Source: Limonium bicolor (taxonomy: Eukaryota; Streptophyta; Magnoliopsida; Caryophyllales; Plumbaginaceae). Taken from it: a stretch of DNA of 64,000 bases. Location: the NCBI GenBank assembly GCA_023374045.1, contig CM041778.1:403866438-403930437 (forward strand), given 5' to 3'. This document shows positions 1 to 11,298 of the stretch, in pieces; the stretch's first letter is position 1; each line of letters starts with the position of its first letter. The position numbers were made by a program, and so were the translations under genes. The notes under the pieces were generated by a model. It had not been told where the DNA came from, ran no database searches, and worked only from the letters and a program-made list of their open reading frames with translations.

Positions 1-1863
1 ACTTAGAACTTCTTACACATTTTCCCAAATTTGGCCATAGTTTCTCTTGTATAACTCACACCAAACACTTAGGTTTTACCTTATTTCATTCAAAACACCT
101 AAAATCCATCAAACACATTTTTATACACAAACTTCACACATTAAGCACTACATCACAATATAGTGCATAACTTAAATTGCTTGGCACTTAGGCCCTTAAA
201 TAACATGGCTCTTAGGCCCTTAAATTGCATAACCTTAAACACTGAATTTCCCACATAATAATGCCTTTGACCTGACAAATACATACACCAACTATGTTCT
301 TTTACTAGTCTCCTTGAGAACATTTTACTAGGTCACTCACCTGGCTCCTTAGGTATTTTATCAAGCAAATCAAGCTCATTTTCCTAAGGCATTAAAACTA
401 CATCGAGATAGCTGTTTACCTCTTTTCCTCACAACTTTCTTTCTTGTTTCCTTGTAAAACCGGTGGGCATTTGGTCCCTTTTCAACTATTAAAATTATAC
501 AAACAATTAGGATGAGTATTCAAGCATTATGCTTCATCTCATTGTAAAACCCTAGTTACACATTGTTTTAACACATTAAGGTAATTGTTTTACCTTGGAA
601 TTGGAAGAGAACTTGAACAAGTATCAAGAGAGGACTCCTCCCTAGCCCTTGGAAGATTCAAATGAAGCTAAAACAAGCAAGATAAATACCACCATTGTGA
701 GGTGAATTTTCGGACAACATGAAAATATGGAGGAAACTTGATTTTTCTTTGAGTTTCCTTACCTTGAAGCAAAGAGAACAAGAATATATGAAAAGATGGG
801 CTCAAGCTCCTTCAATGGTGAATCTTCATGGCACCAAAATTGAGTTCTTGAAGATTTAAAGAGAGGGAAGTGTAGAGCTTGACCTAACTAAGACAAATAT
901 GGTCTTGGAATTTGATTTGGCCAAGGAATCACAAGTTACAAGTGAAAGAAGATGAAGAATGAGTGTGGGCTGTTGGAAACCGATGGAGAGAGGAGGGGAG
1001 AAGAAGACCACCGTGGGAAATGAAGGAAGAAATGAGAGAATGAAGATAACCTTTGCTTTTTTTGAAGATATTTGTAAATTATAAAGCAAATAGTACTTTA
1101 CTTTAAGCTTAAGTTTACTTATTTGATTTCTTTCACATGTTGGTGACTCACACCATGAAAAACCGGCCCCCATATGCCTAGGAGTAGGGTATAATGGTCT
1201 TTGTTGACCAATTTAATTACTTATAACATTATATGTTACAAACTAGCTTATGAAAGTTACTATTCACAAACTAAGGCACATAGAAGTGAAATTTTTGATT
1301 TCCCACTAATATGGCCACCCAAATGTGATACTATATAGTACACATGTTAATTAAAGAGTAATGATGGACATTTAGCCATTCAAAACTCATTTACAAGACA
1401 ATTTTTTCAAAACGTGCTTTAAGACTCCTTAAAGCACATTTTGTGTTTTAACTTGTTTTCAAGCTTGGTTTTCTTTAGTAATTGATTTATTGTTCATTAA
1501 CATATAAATAAGGTATAGGTTGACCGTAGGTCTTATACACATTCATCCCAGCTTAGAGCACATTTTTGCTCATATTGACTTTAAGGTATTTATTTGTGTT
1601 TTATTTGGTTTAACTGTCCACCAAGTTTCTTAAGGACTTATTTAGCCTTATAAATCATAATTAAATGTTATCAAGTCTTGGTAGGCTCTTTGGGTCTAAC
1701 CAAGTTCACTCATAGCTTAGAGCATGTTTTGCTCAAACTGTGTCTTAATGCTTTATTGCATTTATTATGGTTTAAATTGTTCACTGATGTTACTAAGGCA
1801 CTTTTTAGCCTTACATACCATAATTTGATATTTAAACCACATATCAAGGTTTGGGGTATTTCA
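1..1863 (-). repeat. 3' LTR of the young element, partial
   Basis: This stretch repeats 9420-11298 almost base for base and ends, on the plus strand, in GGGGTATTTCA, the complement of the LTR start TGAAATACCCC. It is directly followed by the complement of a polypurine tract, which identifies it as the 3' LTR of a minus-strand element. About 2.7 kb of this LTR lies left of the window. The open frame at 1173-856 recurs in the other LTR but is only LTR sequence in an arbitrary frame. Confidence 0.93.
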
Positions 1864-1900
1864 ATCTACCCCCCTTAAAAGAACTTCGTCCTCGAAGTTC
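1864..1900 (-). promoter_or_regulatory. Terminal polypurine tract with upstream hairpin
   Basis: On the minus strand a perfect 8-bp hairpin (stem GAACTTCG, loop AGGA, positions 1900-1881) runs directly into the tract TTTTAAGGGGGGTAGAT, which abuts the LTR start at 1863. A PPT in this position primes plus-strand DNA synthesis. A hairpin ahead of the PPT is common in plant Del/Tekay-like elements. Confidence 0.85.
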
Positions 1901-1978
1901 ACTTTCCCACACATCATAAATCAGAATAGGGGATTACTTGGAAAAAACTTCCTTAACCAAACACACTTTACATCACAA

Positions 1979-2225
1979 CCTCGGACTTAATGGTCCGGGC
2001 AACACATTCACATCCACACATAACAAACATATCCACATGATAAACCTCGAACTCTATGGTCCGGGTATCTAACAACACTTACACTACATAACAACCCCTT
2101 TGACTCACTGGTCTTGGGTAACATAACAACATTTGGACACATAGGTCCTGGTAACATAACAGTCTTTAGACACATAGGTCTATGTAACACCAACATTTAG
2201 GCGCATAGGCCTTGATAGTATACAC
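1979..2225. repeat. Degenerate tandem repeats in the 3' non-coding region
   Basis: Units of roughly 35-55 bp recur with a shared core of the type 'ACATAGGTCCTGGTAACATAACA'-like text broken by substitutions; the words 'ggtccggg', 'cataggtc' and 'taacataaca' recur several times. A related but diverged array is present in the sister element just before 17092. No coding potential is apparent. Confidence 0.6.
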
Positions 2226-3194
2226 TTAGGAAATCCAAGTCAAACAACATTCATTACACATACCACACAACATGTCGAGCATGTATAGCAATCGAAAATA
2301 TCCTTGATATACACTGTGATCCCGCAGAACCCGGTCGCGATGGACACCTTCCGTCCCCGTGCCTTTGATGGAGATTAAACAATCACTTAAGTTTAAAATT
2401 TCCTTGAGAGGTTAAGTAAGAGAACTTTAATTACGTAAAGTATCCATCGACGTTTTATAAATACCAATTTAAATCCTTTTGAAAACACACACAACCAAGT
2501 CCAACTTAAGCTCTTTGCTTCTTTTATAGCGTGGTTATTCGTGACCACTTATAGGGAGTTTCAAGAGTCATCCAACACTGATGTGATCAGCATCAGTGTT
2601 GAACATCCTTCCCACCCCAATTTGTGTTCGGCTTCCTTGATCACATGCAAATCAAGTTCCACCTCCCATCATTTTCAAGCATCAAGTAAGTCAACTCATT
2701 TCCAATTTTCTATCTTTCGAATCATTCTAGTCATGATCACAACATCTCCAAGGATAGAACTCCGTCTATCAGTTACCTCCATTCACTTTTAATCCTGTTG
2801 CCTAGGGAATCTTATTCTCACTAGGTTCTATGTCGGTATCATGCCCTTTCATGCATCACTATTAAGTATACATATATATATATACATATATTTTATCAAA
2901 ATACAACACACCTGATTTTACATTTATACACTGTCGGGGCTCTTATTCCCCCGGGAGTTTATCTACTCCCCACACTTGTACAATCACACACAACTGTTAA
3001 CAAACACACACACTTATCACAATGGTATTCGCATCATCTGTGCGCAATTACCACAATTAATCCATGAATGAATGTGTATGTTTACGTAACACACACACCA
3101 ATCATCAAAACAAACAATAATTTTGTGCTATGCACAATATGAGTCACATACACTACGTACACTTGTACGGTAATATACACTAAGTGGTTTTGCG

Positions 3195-3231
3195 CTCTAC
3201 CCCCCTTAAAAGGGATTACGCCCACGTAATC
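3195..3231 (-). promoter_or_regulatory. Internal second hairpin-plus-PPT module
   Basis: On the minus strand a perfect 7-bp hairpin (stem GATTACG, loop TGGG, 3231-3214) is followed by CCTTTTAAGGGGGGTAGAG. It copies the architecture of the terminal module at 1864-1900 but with a completely different stem sequence. It lies 1331 bp upstream of the terminal PPT. The same module is at 15846-15881 in the sister element at nearly the same distance. No LTR start follows it. Confidence 0.75.
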
Positions 3232-6200
3232 AGTCACTAAACATTGGCTTAAATGTTCTGCCGTCGTGTGAAGTGTTTTAACTTCCACGCGGTCTATTAC
3301 ACAATGGATTCTGATTAGAGGATCTTAACCATATTGGCGGTTTAGTTCCTAAACCAAGAATTCTCATTGGAGTTGTAACTCATAACCGGTTTCGGTCCTG
3401 GCCTGCGAGGCTTTTAGGCATTAATAATTAGCCATCCACTCATATTCGTTATTCACGTTGTACATTTGAATCACTAGTTCACTAGTTTCTGCTGCGAAAC
3501 TCTAATAACTGTAGAGCTTAATTGCTCCCTTTTGTTATTCTTACTGTATTTTACATCCCCAATTGTCACCTTCATCTTGGTAACAATGGTTTCTCAACCG
3601 ACGCACGGTATCTTTTACCCTGAGCGGATTCGGTGAGTTTCACAATTTTCATAACAATTTACTGTGTATACCACTATGTATTTCACAATGATTGACTTGC
3701 TTCTACCGACTTACTGTCGGTTGAGATTGAGCTACTACTTAGTGTGTAGTGCTCTCTCAGCTATTTCCAACATTTGGGGTATATTCCATACCGATATTTG
3801 ACAGTTAGTGCTACTGTAGCCACTTACTGCTAATCATATCTCCACATTTGGTTTTGTACAAGTACCTTTTTTTTTATTGGTGCGGCCTTGCATTTCCTAT
3901 GCATCGGCCATTATAACATTATTGCTCCACAATTAACATGTTTCCAATCCCTAGCTATCCCACTCGTTCATTACTGCGCAAGTGCAATACCAAAACACTC
4001 AGTCATACAGAGTGCAGAGGCGTAAACTCTTGACAGTAAATCCCTCATGCGATTCGCTATGGAATTCACACTGAGTTCCTCATCACACAGTACCTACCAT
4101 TGGCTTATTGCTCAGTTTATTTAACATCACTTATCTTGCATCTCCACTGAGTTTAACTCATAACTGATCTTATCTGTTACGTTTTCGTTTAACAACATTT
4201 ATACAACGGTCGCTTGTTGCGCACCGTGCTCCTACTCCCTGTATAACATCCGCTTATATCGTATCTACTGTCACCTCAACTTCCACACATAAACTTACAT
4301 CATTCGTATTATGGTTCATCACTCATTTGGATGACCACTGAATGCTCCTTGAGCATCGATCATTCGAGTCACAAGCCGGCATTATTCAGCTCGGTGCTTC
4401 ACTTTATACACATACTACCAAGCTAATTTCTCTTTCAATAACAACATGGTCAGTCCTTAACATATTTCTTGAACTTGATTCACATAATTACCGCTCCTGC
4501 GGTGTCACAATATCAAGAGGTATCCCCACTCTTAATGCAGTGGTTCGTTTACCACTCTATTCACTTGTACCATCAATCGAATTCATATAACATATCTTGC
4601 TTATGGCTTATATGCCTTATTTGCCTTGAGCTGGGCTCATTGTAGGCTGTCCACACACATGTACTCCTCTGTACAACATTATATGGTTTGGATATTATAC
4701 TGAGCTCCATGACAAGGCCGTTGCATCACGTTTCCTTTCATGGGATGCCCCTTAGGTTTGTCAGTCCGTCTCCTGACAACTTATGTCTAAACTGTGTGTT
4801 AGTTTCAACCCTTGTGCTTCTGTCATGCATTTCATTCAACGATTGTTGATGTGAACACCCTTCAAGGATTGCTCCTGGGTGTTGTTAGGTTATGCCTTTA
4901 CATCAAGTTCACACTTATTGGTACATTCCGCTAGCTACGCCTTTCGCGTTCTTTACTGGTTATTATCTTCTTCTGTGAAGATTAACATTTCCTGGTAGTG
5001 TAGGTACTCATTCTAGGAATTTATCCGTTCATTGCACATTAATGTGTCCACATTAGGCATCTGTTTGCCATGTACAGGCTGGGTCACCATTCCAGCTATA
5101 ATGTTTATCCCTAAGGATCCTTAAGACATATGTGGTGTCTTTACATAACAGTTTGTGCCCATCGCACTTCCTAACTCTTAAACATTTCCTTGAAAGGAGT
5201 TCACTAATCCTTTTAGTCTTGTTAAGTTAACTGAATTCCTTAACTTCAACTATTCCTTGTAATCCTTAGCTCTCGTTTGATTTATACTGCTGACCGTAGA
5301 CGGAGTCGACTACTTCCCGTGTTTCGGACTCTACTCGTATACATATATGGGGTATCTTACTGATACATTGCTACTTACCCAACTAACCCATAAGTAGGTC
5401 TGTCAGGCCCACATGCTCCTATCGGAGTGCGGTCGTCCCACAACACAGTTGGTACACTTGTAGTGTCCGTCACACGCCTAGGTGAAGTATTCTGTTGTCA
5501 ACTCCCTTATATTGTCCCGTGACAATATTCATTCCCTGCTTCCCGAACTTAATCGAGGGAAAGTTTATCCATTGTTGTATCCTTGTCAACTGTCCTTGGT
5601 TTTACTGGTTTGGTTTAAAAGAAGGTTGGAAAGAAGTGTTGGTTTGAAAGAAAATCTGGTTTTGAAAAGAAAAGGGTTTGAATAAATCTGGGTTGAAAGA
5701 AAAATTTTCATGGTTTCACAACATCTTCTTACCTTAACCAAGTCTAGCTTCTTGCTGACTGGTGTACTTACAATTACAAAGGTCAGGCTAACAGGCCCTT
5801 CCACGGTTATGACAATCATATTTAACTTTATTGTACTTTTCCAAGTACTTCGTAGTGGTTATAAATTTCCCGAACAGCCCTATTATAGCAGCACTTGCTA
5901 TGGCAAGTGCGCCATGCTAACTGGCTATCAGTTTAACACATACCTGTTGTGGTATTGTTTTTACCCGCACTGTCATCAGTGGCCTTGTTGGCCCTCACTG
6001 ATCTCACTGTCTTGATAATAACTTGTCTAGGTGAATTCTCACTGTATTCACATAATAATCATTAACTAGGGTATTTCCCATTCTGGGAGACCCCCTTTTT
6101 TTGTGTCGTATTCTCTTTATAGCCCGTTCCACGCACTTGTCGTGGTTACTGAGACTTGTCTCTTGTTGGGCACTACGTTGTAGTTCCTTTGTCGGTTGGT

Positions 6201-6720
6201 ATACCGTTGGTGTATTATTTATCAACTGTGGTTCCGTAGACACTTGTCTCGGGTGTTATTAATCCATTTCTTGCCTGTTGCACGGTAGGTGCGTTGCAAG
6301 CTGGTTATTCTCGACTGCTCTGCATGTCGACCCAGGTTGCCGGAAATTCTATTCTCCAATACACAAGATCCTTCATTCGTCGCCATGGAATGCGATTAAC
6401 ATTGTTCAGATGGAGACCGTCTTTGGGATTCCCAGTTTTCGGGATCTACCGTATGACAGGTTCTCCGTACCCTAAAGGTATTTAATAACAGCCAGATCGG
6501 GTATCCCCGAGTAAGAGAGGACTTCCATCTCCCTGGCGTTGTTTCCCCAAGTTATATACAGGGATTGTGGAGGGCGGGAAGGATATAGTAGGTTTCCAGT
6601 AGTCACTGGTAGTTCCTAACTAGCGTATCTCTCACGCTATCACTCAACCCTTAACCCAAAGTACTTAAATCCTAACTCGGTACTTCCTAAGCTCGGTAAC
6701 TCAGTCATCAGAGCGATACT
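3232..6720. other. Internal region of the young element without recognisable coding sequence
   Basis: About 3.5 kb between the internal PPT module and the PBS. I searched both strands by eye for RT, integrase, protease and zinc-knuckle motifs and found none. Minus-strand frames are broken every few dozen codons. The stretch around 5700-6243 may be a decayed gag or leader. The part from 3232 to about 3900 matches, in reverse, the region 15120-15840 of the sister element, so it is shared non-coding sequence of the family. Confidence 0.55.
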
Positions 6721-6735
6721 TCGCTCTGATACCAC
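6707..6735 (-). promoter_or_regulatory. Primer binding site (tRNA-Met) inside a perfect hairpin
   Basis: On the minus strand TGGTATCAGAGC (6734-6723) is the standard PBS complementary to the 3' end of initiator tRNA-Met, five bases after the LTR end. Positions 6707-6716 and 6721-6730 form a perfect 10-bp inverted repeat (ATCAGAGCGA) with a 4-base loop, so most of the PBS would be paired with sequence just downstream in the RNA. Confidence 0.9.
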
Positions 6736-6831
6736 TTTTTGTAACACCCCATCCAACATAAACATACTTACAACAAACTGCAGCGGAAGAACAACCTTAT
6801 CACATTACTTAACTTGTTGGTGTTACACGCC

Positions 6832-6853
6832 GTTAGCCACCCACGTGGCTAAC
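6832..6853 (-). repeat. Conserved 22-bp LTR hairpin containing a G-box
   Basis: An inverted repeat with a 9-bp stem (GTTAGCCAC / GTGGCTAAC) and a 4-base centre; CACGTG lies across stem and loop. It is present without change near the 3' end (element sense) of all four family LTRs: here, 26460-26481, 28751-28772 and 60245-60266. Confidence 0.8.
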
Positions 6854-8636
6854 AAGGCTAATACATACACAATGTACCGGTCTGATGGGCTAAATTCCCG
6901 AGCAACTATACATTAGTATCCCTCTCCATTAACAACAACAACAACATACACCATATCAACTATACCGAGTATTTATAAACTGTTGCCGACAACAATTTCG
7001 GTCTTACTACACCTACTGTATACATACACTAAAAAGTTTACCCATGCACAACGACTACCCGTCCTACTCTCGAGCGGCTTCCAGCACTTCGTACCTGAAA
7101 TAGGAAAAGAAGAGAAAGGGGTGGCCCCAAGGGGCTCAGCACCTTTGCTGGTATGGTAATCCCGCAGCCCACATGCTACCGGGCCACGCACGACTAATTG
7201 TCGTCTTAGCATGCAGTTGATTATATTTAAATCATGCATGTGACAATAAACACACAACACTTAACATTTCGCCTCAATGGGCTCAACAATCGGATAATAC
7301 ATCCTACTTAACAAGTCACCCATGGTATTCATCATCCCTAGAGTGTTTCTCCTCCAACGGAGCTACTTCCTTAATAGACGGCACATACCCTTAAATCGGG
7401 TTATCCTTAAACGTCTCTTATCACAAACTGGGAATCATATCCATGACCCACACACTTCACATCTTACAACATATAACATACACTACATACAACACTTAAC
7501 AACACTTTGCACGTTTCTACGTACACAACATAATACCGCAATGAATACTGCATCACAACAAAACACATAACACAACGGGAATGGTTCGCTTAGGAACCGA
7601 CCCAAACATAGTTTATACACTGGTGAGCCTAGAGAATGTTGCCAGTCTCATGATAAGCTCGTTATACAATAACAACAACACTCATTACCGTCCTAATAGT
7701 TGGACGAGTAACTTAAGTTAAGGCGGTTCGGGTTTGGAGGCCCGAACACACCACACAAACACATGTTCCCCCTAAACCGATCATAAGTCAGAATAGCCAA
7801 GCTTTGGAGTAAGCTAATGGGAGATCATAACCCGTGAGGGAAACAACCATAACAAAGAGAAGGGTAAGGCTAGGAAGGATACCCTCTCCCAAACAACGCG
7901 CGACCGGCCAAACCGGATTCCTCACTACTGTTAGTACATACTTACTTAGACAATACTTAGAACCCCACTATGGAGCTTGTCACATAACAACTCAAACAGT
8001 ATTACAACTGGGTTAAACATACAAGGGAGATCCCTACATTCACATACACATATCACACAATTAACGCACGCATAGCCGTGGTTAGTACGTCCCATGGTAC
8101 GGGTCGTTTACTCCGAATACCGAACTCTCAAGTGATCCTAGACTCAGTTAACTAAGGTTAACACTGCCGAGGTTAAATGGTATCGGAGTTGAACACGCCA
8201 CATATATGAATTACTGTAAACTCATTACATGTTTTATCTTACAACGTGGCAAACATACAGAAAAACACATTGGCATACAAGCCGGTGTAATCCGGTAGGA
8301 CGCAGGTTGCAAGAAAACCATACCTGTCACCGGAGTCCACTTATCCTGTCCATATATGTTCCTCGAGCAATTCTCGAACAACTGTTAACATCACACGTGT
8401 TTTCATTAACATCGGGGTTTGCTTGATCATTTAATGTCAATGCTTAATTTTTCCCCGTTAACTTAGTTACATAACTTAACATTCTTAACTTGTTTTACTC
8501 TCACATTTTAATACAACTTTTAACCCACTTAGGTGTCGTTAAAACTCCCCTAACATGTCCTTAACATCCTTATAACATCATTACCTACCAATCCCCATCA
8601 TCACATATCATTTCATAACCTTAAACCATGTTTTTG

Positions 8637-8895
8637 GTCCGACCGACCCACCGACCGACCCACAGCTGGGTCGGTCCATTACAGAACCCTTTTACTTCCT
8701 TATTATGCCCGTCCGACCCACGTCCGACCCACCATTCTGGGTCGGTCCATGTGCGAACATTTTTCCACCTTTGAAACTTGACCGACCGACCCATGTCCGA
8801 CCCACCCTTTTGGGTCGGACCATTACCGAATACATTCCAAACATCTAACAGAGGCTCGACCGACCCAAAAACTGGGTCGGCCCCTGGGTCGGTCG
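8637..8895 (-). repeat. Hairpin array in LTR, stem type GACCGACCCA/TGGGTCGGTC
   Basis: Four hairpin units; the right arm GGGTCGG recurs at about 8668, 8739, 8812 and 8874, giving spacings of 71, 73 and 62 bp. Left arms read GACCGACCCA or GTCCGACCCA. The array lies about 2.4-2.66 kb from the LTR 5' end. Sister LTRs carry arrays of the same period at the same place but with different stem sequences. Confidence 0.85.
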
Positions 8896-11298
8896 CCTTC
8901 TAAACTTACCCAAACTTGCCAATTCTTCACCAAACTTCTCCTAAGGCCTCTTAATGCTTCCTAACAACATTTGGTAACCTTACATCCACATACAACATCC
9001 ATGAAACTCATTTTCTAATTCCTTAAATCATTTACTTATTTCCTTGTAAAAATTCCTTAACACTTTCAACATTTGTACTAGGTTCCTAAATGGTGTTTCT
9101 CACCTATTATAACTACTATCCCAAAACACTTTCTTCTCATCTTAACATCATCTCTTAAGCATTATTTTCTTACCAACTAAATCTCCTTTTTACATCATAC
9201 CTAAACATCACTTGTTCCTTGAACACCAACCTTACCTAAACCTTGAACAACTCCTCCAAGACTTTAATACATTCACAAACACACATTGAATTCCTAGAAC
9301 TTCCAAGATAACACCTAAATCCTTGCATCACTCTAAATCACCTTATTACATGCTTTCTTCTCAAGTAAACATTCAATCACCTTTAACACTTCCTAGTTCA
9401 CCAAAACTCACTTAAAACACTTAGAACTTCTTACACATTTTCCCAAATTTGGCCATAGTTTCTCTTGTATATACTCACATCCAAACACTTAGGTTTTTAC
9501 CTTATTTCATTCAAAACACCTAAAATCCATCAAACACATTTTTATACACAAACTTCACACATTAAGCACTACATCACAATATAGTGCATAACTTAAATTG
9601 CTTGGCACTTAGGCCCTTAAATAACATGGCTCTTAGGCCCTTAAATTGCATAACCTTAAACACTGAATTTCCCACATAATAATGCCTTTGACCTGCAAAT
9701 ACATACACCAAAACATATGTTCTTTTACTAGTCTCCTTGAGAACATTTTACTAGGTCACTCACCATTGGCTCCTTAGGTATTTTATCAAGCAAATCAAGC
9801 TCATTTTCCTAAGGCATTTAAAACTACATCGAGATAGCTTGTTTACCTCTTTTCCTCACAACTTTCTTTCTTGTTTCCTTGTAAAACCGGTAGGGCATTT
9901 GGTCCCTTTTCAACTATTAAACATTATACAAACAATAGGATGAGTATTCAAGCATTATGCTTCATCTCATTGTAAACCCTAGTTACACATATTGTTTTAA
10001 CACATTAAGGTAATTGTTTTACCTTGGAATTGGAAGAGAACTTGAACAAGTATCAAGAGAGGACTCCTCCTAGCCCTTGGAAGATTCAAATGAAGCTAAA
10101 ACAAGCAAGATAAATACACCATTGTGAGGTGAATTTTCGGACAACATGAAAATATGGAGGAAACTTGATTTTTCTTTGAGTTTCCTTACCTTGAAGCAAA
10201 GGAGAACAAGAATATATGAAAAGATGGGCTCAAGCTCCTTCAATGGTGAATCTTCATGGCACCAAAATTGAGTTCTTGAAGATTTAAAGAGAGGGAAGTG
10301 TAGAGCTTGACCTAACTAAGACAAATATGGTCTTGGAATTTGATTTGGCCAAGGGAATCACAAGTTACAAGTGAAAGAAGATGAAGAATGAGTGTGGGCT
10401 GTTGGAAACCGATGGAGAGAGGAGGGAGAAGAAGACCACCGTGGGAAATGAAGGAAGAAATGAGAGAATGAAGATAACCTTTGCTTTTTTTGAAGATATT
10501 TGTAAATTATAAAGCAAATAGTACTTTACTTTAAGCTTAAGTTTACTTATTTGATTTCTTTCACATGTTGGTGACTCACACCATGAAAAACCGGCCCCCA
10601 TATGCCTAGGAGGGTATAATGGTCTTTGTTGACCAATTTAATTACTTATAACATTATATGTTACAAACTAGCTTATGAAAGTTACTATTCACAAACTAAG
10701 GCACATAGAAGTGAAATTTTTGATTTCCCACTAATATGGCCACCCAAATGTGATACTATATAGTACACATGTTAATTAAAGAGTAATGATGGACATTTAG
10801 CCATTCAAAACTCATTTACAAGACAATTTTTCAAAAACGTGCTTTAAGACTCCTTAAAGCACATTTTGTGTTTTAACTTGTTTTCAAGCTTGGTTTTCTT
10901 TAGTAATTGATTTAATATGTTCATTAACATATAAATAAGGTATAGGTATGACCATTAGGTCTTATACACATTCATCCCAAGCTTAGAGCACATTTTTGCT
11001 CATATTGACTTTAAGGTATTTATTTGTGTTTTATTTGGTTTAACTGTCCACCAAAGTTTCTTAAGGACTTATTTAGCCTTATTAAATCATAATTAAATGT
11101 TATCAAGTCTTGGTAGGCTCTTTGGGTCCTAACCAAGTTCACTCATAGCTTAGAGCATGTTTTTGCTCAAACTGTGTCTTAATGCTTTATTGCATTTATT
11201 ATGGTTTAAATTGTTCACTGATGTTACTAAGGCACTTTTTAGCCTTTACATACCATAATTTGATATTTAAACCACATATCAAGGTTTGGGGTATTTCA

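Larger units (their letters stand above)
1..11298 (-). mobile_element. Young long-LTR Ty3/gypsy-type element lacking pol (left end outside window)
   Basis: Read on the minus strand, the order is 5' LTR (11298-6740), PBS (6734-6723), about 4.9 kb of internal DNA (6739-1864), polypurine tract (1880-1864) and 3' LTR (1863 to beyond base 1). The two LTR copies are nearly identical along their whole shared length. I see no reverse transcriptase, integrase or RNase H in any frame of the internal region. One short open frame at 6243-6004 lies where gag should start but I do not recognise it. The element therefore looks non-autonomous and recently mobilised in trans. The tRNA-Met PBS, LTR ends TGAAATACCCC...GGGGTGTTACA and the hairpin before the PPT resemble Del/Tekay-type chromoviruses; that clade call is inference because no pol is present. 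The right target-site flank is ATTTA (11299-11303); its partner is outside the window. Confidence 0.85.
6740..11298 (-). repeat. 5' LTR, complete, 4559 bp
   Basis: Plus-strand ends are TGTAACACCCC (6740) and GGGGTATTTCA (11298). It is bordered inside by the PBS and outside by the host LTR remnant at 11299. The right 1.9 kb matches the partial LTR at 1-1863. The left 2.7 kb carries the conserved 22-bp hairpin (6832-6853), a block conserved among family LTRs (about 7070-7210), and the hairpin array (8637-8895). The family also includes the LTRs at 22324, 28659 and 55708. Confidence 0.93.

Noticed and set aside
856..1173. 105-aa frame repeated at 10601-10365 and resembling 56406-56606
   Set aside because: It recurs only because the LTR recurs. 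Frames differ by indels and there is no protein signature.
3202..3232. Internal PPT taken as the border of another LTR
   Set aside because: The sequence after it does not start with TGAAATACCCC and does not resemble any LTR here, so it cannot be called an LTR junction.
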